Shown in pieces: positions 47,822 to 56,859 of a DNA stretch of 64,000 bases (positions are counted from its first letter, which is position 1; each line of letters opens with the position of its first letter). Made by a program: the position numbers and the translations under genes. The notes under the pieces are model-generated. The model made no database searches and had not been told where the DNA came from. It saw only the letters and a program-made list of their open reading frames with translations. Source of the stretch: Actinomycetota bacterium (lineage in GTDB: Bacteria > Actinomycetota > Actinomycetes > S36-B12 > UBA10799); NCBI GenBank assembly GCA_020637055.1, contig JACJWR010000001.1, positions 434,001-498,000 on the forward strand, given 5' to 3'.

Positions 47822-48250
47822 ATGGTCATGGGACCGGTTCAGGTAATCGTGGTCAAGTTCCCGGGGAGCGAATTCAACGGGGAGATCGCGCCTGCTCTTG
47901 CCGACACCGTTGCGCAGGGGGACATCCGCCTGCTGGACCTGGTCTTCGTGAGCCGCGTCTCGGAGGATGAGTTCGAAGTCATCGAACTGGACGATATCGA
48001 CGACGAAGGCGTCGATGAGCTCAGCGACGGTGCCGGCTCGGTGGTGGATCTGCTCAGCGACGAGGACCTGGACTCCATCTCCGACCAATTGGAGGTGGGA
48101 TCGTCGGCCGTCGCGATCGTGTTCGAACACGCGTGGGCCGCCCGACTCGCCTCCGCAGTGCGTGGCTCGAAAGGGGAGATCGTGATGGATGAGCGAATCC
48201 CCGCAGACGTGGTGGTGGCGGCTCTCGAGGCCGAGCGCAAAGACGACTGA
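47822..48250 (+). CDS. DUF6325 family protein
   Basis: Acidic cytosolic protein of 142 residues with the family's typical opening GPVQVIVVKFPGSEFNGEI, then IRLLDLVFV and a run of Asp/Glu-rich residues. Ferredoxin-like fold proteins of this family (related to DUF1269) are widespread in actinobacteria, with unknown function. AGGAGG lies six bases before ATG 47822. It precedes the SHOCT-domain gene by 73 bases, a pairing I recall from other actinobacteria. Confidence 0.72.
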   Translation: MVMGPVQVIVVKFPGSEFNGEIAPALADTVAQGDIRLLDLVFVSRVSEDEFEVIELDDIDDEGVDELSDGAGSVVDLLSDEDLDSISDQLEVGSSAVAIVFEHAWAARLASAVRGSKGEIVMDERIPADVVVAALEAERKDD

Positions 48251-48323
48251 CCTGCGTGGCGCATCCGCGGCCGGCGTCGGAGTCGATGCCCCCACCGCAT
48301 TGGACAACGAGGAGTGAGGCGAG

Positions 48324-48656
48324 ATGTACGGACGTCGAATGGGACGACCCGGTCTGCTTGGCACGATGGCGCGCACTGCGGTGGTGGCCGGCACGGCCAC
48401 GGCCACTGCGGGGGCGGTGCGCAACCGTCAGGCCAACAAGCAGGCCCAGAAGCAGGCCGAGGCCGATCAGCAGGCCCAGCAACAGGCCGCAGCGCAGCAA
48501 GCCCAACAGCAGGCCGCGGCTCCTGCGGCGCAGTCCGCCGGCGGCATCAGTGAAGACACGATCGCGAAACTCAAGCAGCTTGCCGACTTGAAGTCCGCAG
48601 GCGTGCTCTCCGAGGAGGAGTTCGCCGCCGCCAAAGCCAAACTGCTCGGCGTCTAG
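48324..48656 (+). CDS. SHOCT-domain protein
   Basis: Protein of 110 residues: a short N-terminal hydrophobic or amphipathic segment (TMARTAVVAGTATATAGAVR), a glutamine/alanine-rich helical linker (residues about 33-75, many QAQQQ units), and a C-terminal SHOCT domain (KLKQLADLKSAGVLSEEEF), a short module thought to mediate oligomerisation. ATG 48324 is preceded by GAGGAG. Cotranscription with the DUF6325 gene is probable. Confidence 0.82.
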   Translation: MYGRRMGRPGLLGTMARTAVVAGTATATAGAVRNRQANKQAQKQAEADQQAQQQAAAQQAQQQAAAPAAQSAGGISEDTIAKLKQLADLKSAGVLSEEEFAAAKAKLLGV

Positions 48657-48664
48657 CGGGATCC

Positions 48665-50176
48665 ATGGGCGCCTCCGAACCTCGCGACCCCGCACGCGGG
48701 GTGGACTTCCCGGCGGATTCTCAGGGCATTGTGAGCACGACGGCGGTGGGACGCCGGGCGTGCGCCACCGCAGCCGGGGCGGTCGACAAGAAACTGGCGG
48801 CGAAGATCGCTGCCGTGTCCAACTGGCGGTCGGGCTACCTCAAACCTTTTCGCTATCTGACCGAAGCGGCCGCCGTCTCGTACGACGCGGCGGTGGCCTT
48901 GAGTAACGCCGGTCTGGACTACCTGTACGACACCATCGAGTTCACCCGGGACGGCGTTTCGGTGCCGATCCGGCAGTTGCCTTCGGTGGAGTCGCCGGCG
49001 CTGCGGACGGTGGAGGTCGCCGGTTCGAAACAGCCGGTGCGGGAACTGGTGGTCCCGTTCGAGGGGAAGCGGCTCGTCGGCGACGACCTGCGCCGCACCC
49101 TCGACGATTGGGTGACCCGAGGCACCGTGGAGCCAGGTTTCGCCGCAGCCGTGATGTTGGTGGCGGACAACCCGGAATGGCTCGACACCTCCGACGTTGC
49201 GGTGGTGGTGCTCGGTGTCGGCGCCGAGATGGGTCCGGCGTTCTCGCTGTTGCGTTGGGGTGGTCGGGTGGTCGGCGTCGACCTGCCCAATCCGGCCATC
49301 TGGAAACGGTTGGTGGCCTCGGCGCGGGACTCGGCCGGAACCCTTGAGGTGCCGGTTCCGGTGTCGACGTCGGCGACGGCCAGCGACGAGGAGATCGTGC
49401 AGGCGGCGGGCACGGATCTGATCGCCCGCACGCCTGAGGTGCTCGAGCTGCTGCGCAGCATCGACGGACCCATGGTGCTCGGCAACTACCTCTACGCCGA
49501 CGGGGGCCTGCACGTGCGGGTGTCGATGGCCGCGGATGCGCTCGCCGTCGGACTGGCTGATCGTGCCGACGACCTGATGCTGGCCTATCTCGCGACCCCG
49601 ACAGATGCCTTCGCGGTGCCGTGGCGCGATGTCGAGATCTCCCGCGGCCGTTGGTCGCACCGTCGCACCAAGCTGCTGCAGCCGCCGCTGCACCTGCTGG
49701 GCGCGTTCGAGAAGAACTACTCCCACACGGTCACGGCAGCAGACGGCACCCGGTACGGCATCGCCGACTGCCTGGTGCCGCAGCAGGGCCCCAACTACGC
49801 CTTGGCCAAACGGTTGCAGCGTTGGCGTTCGGTGGTCGCCCGCGATGCCGGCACGCGAGTGTCGCTGAACGTGGCTCCGGCGACCAGGACCAGGTCGGTG
49901 GTGAAGAACCGAGCGCTCGCGGCGGCCTATGCCGGGGCCCATCGGTTCGGCATCCGGGTGTTCGACCCGAGCACCGCCAACACCCTGATGGCGGCGATGC
50001 TGGTGCATGACCTGCGCAACCCTGCGGCGGCGGCGAATCCCGCGGTGGAACTGGGCAACCCGATGGATCTGTTCTCGGCCGCGGCCAACCACGGCGGGCT
50101 ATGGACCACCGGCTACGAGCCGCGGTCGGTGTTGGGTTTCGCCGCTGCGCTGGGAATGTTCGAGTCACGCGCGTAG
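48665..50176 (+). CDS. Unrecognised protein with Rossmann-like segment
   Basis: Protein of 503 residues that I cannot assign. A central stretch, VVVLGVGAEMGPAFSLLRWG followed by GRVVGVDLP, at about residues 179-207, has the Gly-rich loop and acidic strand end of a nucleotide- or SAM-binding Rossmann fold. No membrane segments or signal peptide are evident, and only few cysteines. It begins nine bases after the SHOCT gene, without a clear Shine-Dalgarno sequence. A dehydrogenase- or methyltransferase-like role is possible but unsupported by a catalytic motif. Confidence 0.6.
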   Translation: MGASEPRDPARGVDFPADSQGIVSTTAVGRRACATAAGAVDKKLAAKIAAVSNWRSGYLKPFRYLTEAAAVSYDAAVALSNAGLDYLYDTIEFTRDGVSVPIRQLPSVESPALRTVEVAGSKQPVRELVVPFEGKRLVGDDLRRTLDDWVTRGTVEPGFAAAVMLVADNPEWLDTSDVAVVVLGVGAEMGPAFSLLRWGGRVVGVDLPNPAIWKRLVASARDSAGTLEVPVPVSTSATASDEEIVQAAGTDLIARTPEVLELLRSIDGPMVLGNYLYADGGLHVRVSMAADALAVGLADRADDLMLAYLATPTDAFAVPWRDVEISRGRWSHRRTKLLQPPLHLLGAFEKNYSHTVTAADGTRYGIADCLVPQQGPNYALAKRLQRWRSVVARDAGTRVSLNVAPATRTRSVVKNRALAAAYAGAHRFGIRVFDPSTANTLMAAMLVHDLRNPAAAANPAVELGNPMDLFSAAANHGGLWTTGYEPRSVLGFAAALGMFESRA

Positions 50177-50225
50177 GCGGGGCAGGGCGGCGGGAATAGC
50201 GGATGCCGGGAGGATGTTGGCCCGC

Positions 50226-50231
50226 TACGAT
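50226..50231 (+). promoter_or_regulatory. Candidate -10 upstream of pirin gene
   Basis: TACGAT, 28 bases before ATG 50260, is followed by an imperfect inverted repeat (GTTGAACGCTAAAC, 50233-50246, 10 of 14 positions symmetric) and an AAAGGAG ribosome-binding site. The repeat could be an operator; evidence is slight. Confidence 0.35.
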
Positions 50232-50259
50232 AGTTGAACGCTAAACCAAAGGAGTTGCC

Positions 50260-51243
50260 ATGCCAGCCGTGACCGTCGACGACATCCTGGTGCTGCCCCG
50301 GGTGCACCGACCGGATCCCGCCGTTGCGAAGGCGCGGCCGGTGAAGGCGGTGGTGCAGGCCATCTCGACCTTCGAAGGTGAGGGGTTCCCGGTGCGACGG
50401 CCGTTCCCGGGGAAGTTGTCGCTGGTCGACACCGATCCGTTCCTACTGCTCGACCAGATGGGTGCGGTCGAATACGCGCCGGGCGAGCCGAAGGGAACCC
50501 CTTGGCATCCGCACCGGGGGTTCGAGACCGTCACCTACATCATGGACGGCGCTTTCGCCCACCGCGATTCCACCGGCGGCGGAGGGTTGATCTCCGATGG
50601 CGACACCCAGTGGATGACGGCCGGTTCGGGGCTGCTGCACATTGAGACACCGCCGGAGGAGTTGGTGGTGTCCGGCGGGCTCTTCCACGGCGTGCAGCTG
50701 TGGGTGAACCTCCCGCGCGACGTGAAGATGACGGCGCCTCGTTATCAGGATCTGTCCCGCGGCGACACGGTGCTCCTCTCCTCGGACGACGGCGGCGCCT
50801 TGATCCGGCTGATCGCCGGTGAACTCGACGGCCACTCCGGCCCCGGGATCACCTACACGCCGATCACCTACGCCCACGCCACCATCGAGCCCGGGGCGCA
50901 GTTGTCGATCCCGTGGCGGCGGGACTACAACTCCATGGTGTACGTGCTCAGCGGAAGCGGGACTGCGGGCGCGGAGGGGCGGCCGATCCGGGAGGGCCAA
51001 CTCGCGGTCTTCGGTGAGGGCGACCATCTGGTGCTCAGCGCCGACGCGACCCAGGACTCCCGCGCACCGAAACTGGATGTACTGCTGCTGGGCGGCCAGC
51101 CGATCCGGGAACCGATCTTCCACTACGGGCCCTTCGTGATGAACACCCGGGACGAGGTTGTGCAGGCGGTGACCGATTTCCAGGCCGGTCGGATGGGAAT
51201 CATCCCGCCCGAGCCGGAGCGGCGGCGGTCGACTAGCGCCTGA
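50260..51243 (+). CDS. Pirin family protein
   Basis: Bicupin of 327 residues. The N-terminal cupin carries the metal ligands seen in HPHRGFETVTYIMDG and LLHIETPPE; the C-terminal domain is less conserved. Pirins bind iron; some have quercetin dioxygenase activity, others regulate metabolism, and substrate cannot be told here. AAAGGAG precedes ATG 50260. The 3' end overlaps the convergent gene at 51233 by 11 bases. Confidence 0.92.
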   Translation: MPAVTVDDILVLPRVHRPDPAVAKARPVKAVVQAISTFEGEGFPVRRPFPGKLSLVDTDPFLLLDQMGAVEYAPGEPKGTPWHPHRGFETVTYIMDGAFAHRDSTGGGGLISDGDTQWMTAGSGLLHIETPPEELVVSGGLFHGVQLWVNLPRDVKMTAPRYQDLSRGDTVLLSSDDGGALIRLIAGELDGHSGPGITYTPITYAHATIEPGAQLSIPWRRDYNSMVYVLSGSGTAGAEGRPIREGQLAVFGEGDHLVLSADATQDSRAPKLDVLLLGGQPIREPIFHYGPFVMNTRDEVVQAVTDFQAGRMGIIPPEPERRRSTSA

Positions 51244-52615
51244 GCCGGAGCGCTCGCAGCGGCAACCCCATCAGGATGGCCGCTGCGAGCGGGCTACCCA
51301 GGCCGGGTCCCTCGCTCACGGCGACCGCGGGGGTACCGTCGGGCGGTTCGGTTGCGGCCGACGCCAACCAGCCCGCCGGCACCAGCAGGTGGTGGCGAAC
51401 GAGCGGTGCCGCCCGGCCCCAGGCCCGGGAGAGTCCGGCTGGATCCAGTTCGGCGGGCGGTTGGATCGCGGCCGCCGCGGCCGTCGCCTCCCGCAACCAG
51501 GCGGCGCTGGCCTCCTGTCTGGCTGCGGCAGCCTTCTCCTCCTGCTGTGCGGCTTCGACTCGAACCGCTTCGGCGAGGTTGGTCCCGAGGTCCCGGGCGA
51601 ACTCCGCCCGCGCCGAGCGGGCGACGTGTTCGGTGTAGCGCTCCACCCACCTCGTGGCGGCGGCTGATCGTTGGGCGGCGGCAGCCGCGAGCCGCTTGCG
51701 CCGGCCGATCCGCGCCGCGATTCCGGTGCGGGACTCCTCCACGTGCACGGCAGTGTCCGCTCCGACCAGATCCACACTCGCCTGCTGCAACTCGGGTGCG
51801 GTTGCCGTCCCTGCTGACTCGGCGGCGACTTCCCGGCAGAACTGTTCGGCGGCCTGCAACCCGGCGAGGGTCTGGGAGCCGAGCGCGTTGCGGGCGGCAG
51901 CGATGTGCTCGGCCGAGGCCGCCGGAATCGTCGGGGCCAACGCGGCGGCAGTCAGCGCCTGCCCGGTATCGGCCACCACCGACTCCGCCCGTTCGCGCGC
52001 CTGGTTCCGGCTCGTCTCGGCCCAGGCATCCAGTTCGCCGTTCAGGAGCAGCCGTGCATGTTCGCCGGCGGCCGCGGGTGGTCGGGTCTCCGCGGTCGAG
52101 TCGCGGGGAGGCGAACTCGGCGCCACGGCCGCGATCGCGGCGAAGCGGCAGGCGCCGCCGTCGTCCCGCAAATCCGCGAGGGCACCGGACGGCGCATCGT
52201 GGCGCAGCCACACCCAGGCTTCGACCGCGGCGGCGACGGCGGCGGACTCGGCGGCAGGCAGAAGCACCACCGCGTCAGCTTCCGGAGCCGTTGGCGCGTC
52301 GAGGTAGGCATCGAGTTCGGCGAGCATCGACTCCCCACAGTTGGCGTCTACCGCGATCCAGAGCCGGGTCCGACGAGGCAGGGCCCGGTCGGGGAGTGTC
52401 GACAGCAATTCCCGTACGTCCTCGAACGGCGTTTCGGTTGAGATCAGCACCAGCGCTGCCAGCGGCCCGCGGCGGGTCGGGGCGGTGCCGTCGTCCGGGC
52501 CCTCCGCGACTGTCGGTAGCCGCTCGCCGAGCAACTGAGCAACCCGGGTCATAGGCGGCCCCAGGGGCAGCAGGAGGGTGGCTGGTGGGGCGACCAGCGA
52601 GGATTCGTCGTCCAT
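51233..52615 (-). CDS. Unrecognised alanine-rich protein
   Basis: Protein of 460 residues of unknown function. The N-terminal third contains alternating hydrophobic strands (AALVLISTETPFEDVRELL, TRLWIAVDANCGESML, DAVVLLPAAESAAVA) reminiscent of a GTPase or dynamin-like core without a P-loop. The middle and C-terminal parts (about residues 195-400) are long, Ala/Glu/Arg-rich helices likely to form coiled coils. Weak hydrophobic stretches near the C-terminus end in basic RALRLRR. It is divergent from the L,D-transpeptidase gene 110 bases away. Strong codon bias supports coding. Confidence 0.6.
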   Translation of the reverse strand: MDDESSLVAPPATLLLPLGPPMTRVAQLLGERLPTVAEGPDDGTAPTRRGPLAALVLISTETPFEDVRELLSTLPDRALPRRTRLWIAVDANCGESMLAELDAYLDAPTAPEADAVVLLPAAESAAVAAAVEAWVWLRHDAPSGALADLRDDGGACRFAAIAAVAPSSPPRDSTAETRPPAAAGEHARLLLNGELDAWAETSRNQARERAESVVADTGQALTAAALAPTIPAASAEHIAAARNALGSQTLAGLQAAEQFCREVAAESAGTATAPELQQASVDLVGADTAVHVEESRTGIAARIGRRKRLAAAAAQRSAAATRWVERYTEHVARSARAEFARDLGTNLAEAVRVEAAQQEEKAAAARQEASAAWLREATAAAAAIQPPAELDPAGLSRAWGRAAPLVRHHLLVPAGWLASAATEPPDGTPAVAVSEGPGLGSPLAAAILMGLPLRALRLRR

Positions 52616-52725
52616 GGCGATCCAAGGCTAGTGCCACACCTGGGGTGTCGGTGCGTCCGCTCGGGTTCGACGCAGGCGTCCCGCGGTGGCTCGACCGCGG
52701 TCTACCATGACCGCAGGAGGTGGGC

Positions 52726-53631
52726 ATGAAGCACCGGGCAACGCGCAGCGGACGGCCGCGCGGACTTGTGCCGGCCGCCATGGTGGTCGCCGCGTTGGGT
52801 CTGTGGGCGCTGGCGGCCGCCGTAGTGGCGCTTGCGATGCCGGATGATGCCTCGACCGCCGGTGCCGCACCGCCTACCTCGGCCCCCTTCGCGTTGGTCG
52901 ACTCCCCGAATGCGGACGAACTCGCAGCGCCGGGGGAGTTCGGTACCGAGCCGCCGGCGACGGACGTGCTACCGAGTGAATCCCCGACGGGTGCCGGGGA
53001 AGCGGCACCGGCGACCAAACGTCTGGCCGATGTGATGTCTGGGGACACGGTGTTGCGGGTCGGGGACTCGGGGCTGCCGGTGAAGTTCGTCCAGCAGCGG
53101 CTGAACATGGCCGGTATCGAGACGCCGGAGAATTCCCAGTACGACGCCGCAACTGAGGCTTCCGTCAACCGGCTGCAGGAGAAGTTCGACCTCAACCGCT
53201 CGGGTCGGCTCAACCGCTACACCCTCAACACCTTGCTGCATGTCACCGAACGCGGTCCGGCGCTGCCGGCCGAATGCCTGGCTGGCACGGTGTTGTGTGT
53301 GGACAAGACGCAGAAGATTGTCCGCCTCGTCATCGACGGGGCCCCGGAGATCACCCTCGATGCCAGATTCGGAGCGTTCGGCTCGGCCACCGACGAAGGT
53401 GCCTTCACCGTCTACGACAAGCGGGCCGACGACTGGTCCGAGGAGTTCGGCGTGCCGATGCAGTACTCGCTCTACTTCTCCGGCGGGCAGGCGATCCACT
53501 ATTCCGACTTCTTCGCCGAAGAGGGCTACACCGGAGCCTCCCGGGGTTGCGTCAACACCCGCGATCTGGACGCCACCGCGACAATGTTCGACCTGGTCGA
53601 CGAGGGCACCGCGGTGTTCGTCTACCAATGA
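52726..53631 (+). CDS. L,D-transpeptidase with peptidoglycan-binding domain
   Basis: Exported enzyme of 301 residues. An N-terminal membrane anchor (about residues 15-40) is followed by a Pro/Ala/Glu-rich linker, a PG_binding_1-like segment (VLRVGDSGLPVKFVQQRLN, about 105-165) and a C-terminal YkuD domain with H258 (AIHYSDFF) and catalytic C275 (SRGCVN), 17 residues apart as the family requires. Such enzymes form 3-3 cross-links in peptidoglycan. ATG 52726 with AGGAGG six bases upstream is preferred over GTG 52720. The stop overlaps the sua5 start (ATGA). Confidence 0.9.
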   Translation: MKHRATRSGRPRGLVPAAMVVAALGLWALAAAVVALAMPDDASTAGAAPPTSAPFALVDSPNADELAAPGEFGTEPPATDVLPSESPTGAGEAAPATKRLADVMSGDTVLRVGDSGLPVKFVQQRLNMAGIETPENSQYDAATEASVNRLQEKFDLNRSGRLNRYTLNTLLHVTERGPALPAECLAGTVLCVDKTQKIVRLVIDGAPEITLDARFGAFGSATDEGAFTVYDKRADDWSEEFGVPMQYSLYFSGGQAIHYSDFFAEEGYTGASRGCVNTRDLDATATMFDLVDEGTAVFVYQ

Positions 53632-54662
53632 CGGCCGCCACTCCCATCCCGACGCTGACCTCTGCTGGCGATGCCGCGGAGGTACTGGCTGCCGGCGGCC
53701 TGCTGGGATTGCCCACCGAGACGGTGTACGGCCTGGCTGCCGACGCCCACAACCTCGCTGCAGTTCGGCGGGTGTTCCAGGCCAAGGGCCGACCGATCGA
53801 CCATCCGCTGATCGTGCACCTCGGCGGCGCCGAAGACCTCGACGAGTGGGCCCGGGACGTGCCGGCGCCGCTGCGGGAACTGGCGACGGCCAACTGGCCC
53901 GGACCGCTGACCATCGTGGTGCCGAAGCAGGAATGGGTTCCGCCGGAGATCACCGGCGGACTCGACAACGTCGCGATCCGGGTGCCTGGCCAGGATGTCG
54001 CGCGCGAGGTGATCACCCGCCTCGGCCGCCTCACCGGCACCTCGGGGGCGCTCGTGGCGCCGAGCGCCAACCTGTTCGGCCAGGTCAGTCCGACCACCGC
54101 GGAACACGTGCGGGTCGGGCTGGCGGGTCGGTTGCTGCCAGGCGATGCCGTGCTCGACGCCGGACCCGCGAGGGTGGGGCTGGAATCCACCATCGTCGCC
54201 TGGATCGACGGCCGCCTTCGGATCTTGCGGCCCGGGGCGGTGACGATCGACGGGGCGACCTCGAGTCGATCCGGTGGGCCACCTCCCGGAATCCGGGCGC
54301 CGGGGATGCTGGCCGCGCACTATGCTCCCAGCGCCCGGGTGATCGTGGTGGACGATGCCGGCCTCGGCGATCTGGCCTCCCGAATCGGGCAGTCGGCGCC
54401 GCTCGCCGGTCGGTCCGTTGCGCTGCTCGCACCGGCGGGGATCGCCACACCTGCCGGGTGGCGACGGTTGGGGTCGCCGGTCGATGACGCGGCGTACGCC
54501 GAGATGCTCTACGCGAGTATGCGTGCCGCCGACGATGCGGGCGCGGCGGCGTTCGTGGCCGTACTCCCGCAGTCGGGGCCGTTGCGGGCCGCGATCGCCG
54601 ATCGGCTCAGCCGGGCAGCGGCGGGGTCGGCTGGGAGTCCGGATCCTGGTCGGCAACGATGA
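53628..54662 (+). CDS. sua5: L-threonylcarbamoyladenylate synthase, Sua5 type
   Basis: Protein of 344 residues: YrdC domain (about 1-205) plus the C-terminal Sua5 domain (about 225-340), joined by a linker ending in the conserved PGMLAAHYAP. Makes threonylcarbamoyl-AMP from threonine, bicarbonate and ATP for t6A37 of tRNA. Substrate-binding segments GLPTETVYGLA, FQAKGRPIDHPL and SANLFGQVSPTTAEHV are intact. It is coupled to the L,D-transpeptidase gene, and its last 56 bases overlap the convergent hydrolase gene. The window also encodes a YciO paralogue. Confidence 0.95.
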   Translation: MTAATPIPTLTSAGDAAEVLAAGGLLGLPTETVYGLAADAHNLAAVRRVFQAKGRPIDHPLIVHLGGAEDLDEWARDVPAPLRELATANWPGPLTIVVPKQEWVPPEITGGLDNVAIRVPGQDVAREVITRLGRLTGTSGALVAPSANLFGQVSPTTAEHVRVGLAGRLLPGDAVLDAGPARVGLESTIVAWIDGRLRILRPGAVTIDGATSSRSGGPPPGIRAPGMLAAHYAPSARVIVVDDAGLGDLASRIGQSAPLAGRSVALLAPAGIATPAGWRRLGSPVDDAAYAEMLYASMRAADDAGAAAFVAVLPQSGPLRAAIADRLSRAAAGSAGSPDPGRQR

Positions 54663-56754
54663 AGCCGGTTGGTTCGTTCGCGCTCTCGGCGGCGGTCAAC
54701 AGGGATTCCAGTTGCTCGTCGCTGGGGAGGGAGTCGAGTGTGCTCGCCTTGATCCCCCAGCGGCTCAGCGTCGCGTTGATCGAGTCGCGCGCCGCGGCGA
54801 ACTTCCGCGCGACCAGGCGTCGTCGCGCCCACTCCACCTCGCGGCCGCGCAGCGCCTTTTCGATCCTGACCTTCTCCTCGTCGGAGCAGGGCAGCCGGTA
54901 GGCCAGGATCACCGCATCCAGCGTGTCGATCCGGTAGTCGTGGCCGCGCCGCTCGAAGTGGCCGGGGCGGAAGTTCATGCCGTTCTTGAGGTCGATCAGG
55001 GTGAGCACGAATGTCGTGACCGGCCTCCACATGACTTCGCGAGGCACCTTCGGCGGGCGGGTGTCGGGACGTCCCATCCACCACGGCGGGCGCACCACGA
55101 TCCGGTAGCCGAACTTGTTCACCGGGTCGTCGTGGTGCACCACCATCAGGTGACGCATCCGGTCGCGCACCGCCGGCGAGACGTCGTCGATGAAGCCGGG
55201 TTCGGACAGCGCCAGCATGGTGCCTTTCGGATCGAACCGGTCGCGGGCGTGGATCCAGGCGTTCCAGGTCATTGTGCGAAATGGGACCCCGAGGTAGAGG
55301 CCGGCATCCACACCGAGTTCGTCGAAGACGTAGGAGCCACTTGGGTAGGCGATGTCGAGCGCCACTTGGGCGCCGAGGCTCTCCCCGAACTGCACCACCC
55401 GGGGTTTGCGGGCGTCCGGCGGAAGCGCCTCGATCCGTTCGCGGATTCCGGTGAGCACCAGCCGCTGCAACTTCGCGCCGTCACCGGTGTCGGCGAGCGC
55501 CAGCGCCGAGGGCACCAGCGCGTACTGCGGCATCACGATCGCGCAGTCACCCCGGGTGAGGTATTCGAGGGCCTCGGCGAACACGTAGGACACGTATCCG
55601 ACCCCGGTCGGTGAGGCGACGCAGATGATCTCCCGGTCGAACGCTCCGAGTCGATCCATCTCGGCCAGGCAGATGGCCGCCCGTTCTTCGGTGTCCTCCG
55701 CCGCTTCGAAGCCGGCCACGATTCGGATCGGCGATTTGGCACTCTCCGCCCCAGTGACCTTCATGATCTCGTCCGGGGTGAGAGCCATCAGCACGAATCG
55801 GCGGCCCTCCTTGCCGATGGCGTCGAACGGGATCCCGGATCGGGGCCCGGCGGTGACGTGCGGGTCCGTGGGCGGCTCCGGGTACGCCGCCTCCACCACG
55901 TCGCCGTTCACCTCGATCCGACGTTTGGTGCGGATCAGCGCCAGCAGTCCCACTCCCGAGTAGAGACTCAGCGCCACGGCGTGGCCAAGCCAGGGGCTGC
56001 CCACTTCCACTCGGCCGACGTGGCCGTGCAAGAGCGCAGAGGCACGTTTGGCGACGATTTGCTCGGATCCGATCACCGCGAGCAGTCCCACTCCGGCCGC
56101 GGTGCCCATGGCCGCTGCCTTCAAGGTGCCGACGATCGGTGCGTGTTCCACCGCCACCCGATCGGGATCCACCAGGCCGTACCGGATGGCCCGCCGCCGC
56201 CTCCCGATCACGGTGATCGTCGCGAGCCCGAATCCGAGGGCCATATCGGCGATCAGGGTGCGGTCGCGCAGGCCCCGGCTCCATTTCGCCTTGGCCAACA
56301 GGGTGTCGGTGGCCGTGACCAGGATGTTGCTGGCGCCGCCCATCATGGCGAAGTGCGCCGCGAAGCGCACCAGCGATCGCTGCATGGGCTCGTCCGGGTT
56401 GGGTGGTATGGCCTTCTCCACCGCCAACCCGGTGCTGATGAAGGCCAAGTCGGAGAACAGCTGCGCATTCACCGGCGGTCGGCGGCCGTGCACACTGTGA
56501 TCCCCGGAGGCGTAGAGAGCCACGGTTTCGGCGGCAGCGGCCGAGGTGGCGGTCAAGAAGTAGTGGATCGATGCCACGACCCCGGTCGCCAGAGCTTGGT
56601 CGGTCGCGCTTCGGGGGAGAAGCCCACGCGGGTAGGACCCGGCGACCGAGACGGCGGCCCCGATGATTCCGGCCCGCACCGAGGGAAGCGAGGGTGCCGC
56701 ACGCAGTTTGGGCATCACCCGCGCGATGGCCTGGGAAACCGAGAATCGAACCAC
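54607..56754 (-). CDS. Membrane-anchored alpha/beta-hydrolase (Rv1069c-like)
   Basis: Protein of 715 residues from GTG 56754. The N-terminal half has several membrane helices; the C-terminal half is an alpha/beta-hydrolase of the actinobacterial 'alpha/beta-hydrolase family' (Abhydrolase_9), with the nucleophile-elbow-like VVQFGESLGAQVALD and later DDPVNKFG and RHLMVVHHDD. A probable lipid or ester hydrolase at the membrane; substrate unknown. GTG 56754 has a TACCTT -10 six bases upstream. ATG 56829 would add 25 Arg/Ala-rich residues and is less likely. Divergent from the second FUSC gene; overlaps sua5 by 56 bases. Confidence 0.82.
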   Translation of the reverse strand: MVRFSVSQAIARVMPKLRAAPSLPSVRAGIIGAAVSVAGSYPRGLLPRSATDQALATGVVASIHYFLTATSAAAAETVALYASGDHSVHGRRPPVNAQLFSDLAFISTGLAVEKAIPPNPDEPMQRSLVRFAAHFAMMGGASNILVTATDTLLAKAKWSRGLRDRTLIADMALGFGLATITVIGRRRRAIRYGLVDPDRVAVEHAPIVGTLKAAAMGTAAGVGLLAVIGSEQIVAKRASALLHGHVGRVEVGSPWLGHAVALSLYSGVGLLALIRTKRRIEVNGDVVEAAYPEPPTDPHVTAGPRSGIPFDAIGKEGRRFVLMALTPDEIMKVTGAESAKSPIRIVAGFEAAEDTEERAAICLAEMDRLGAFDREIICVASPTGVGYVSYVFAEALEYLTRGDCAIVMPQYALVPSALALADTGDGAKLQRLVLTGIRERIEALPPDARKPRVVQFGESLGAQVALDIAYPSGSYVFDELGVDAGLYLGVPFRTMTWNAWIHARDRFDPKGTMLALSEPGFIDDVSPAVRDRMRHLMVVHHDDPVNKFGYRIVVRPPWWMGRPDTRPPKVPREVMWRPVTTFVLTLIDLKNGMNFRPGHFERRGHDYRIDTLDAVILAYRLPCSDEEKVRIEKALRGREVEWARRRLVARKFAAARDSINATLSRWGIKASTLDSLPSDEQLESLLTAAESANEPTGFIVADQDPDSQPTPPLPG

Positions 56755-56859
56755 GCGCCCAAGGTACTGCAATGTCGTCGCTGGCGCGGCGGCCTTCGCT
56801 CGCGACGGGCGACTGGTTCGACCCGGCATCCAAGGATCCGAGGGTGGTTGACTGAGCCG

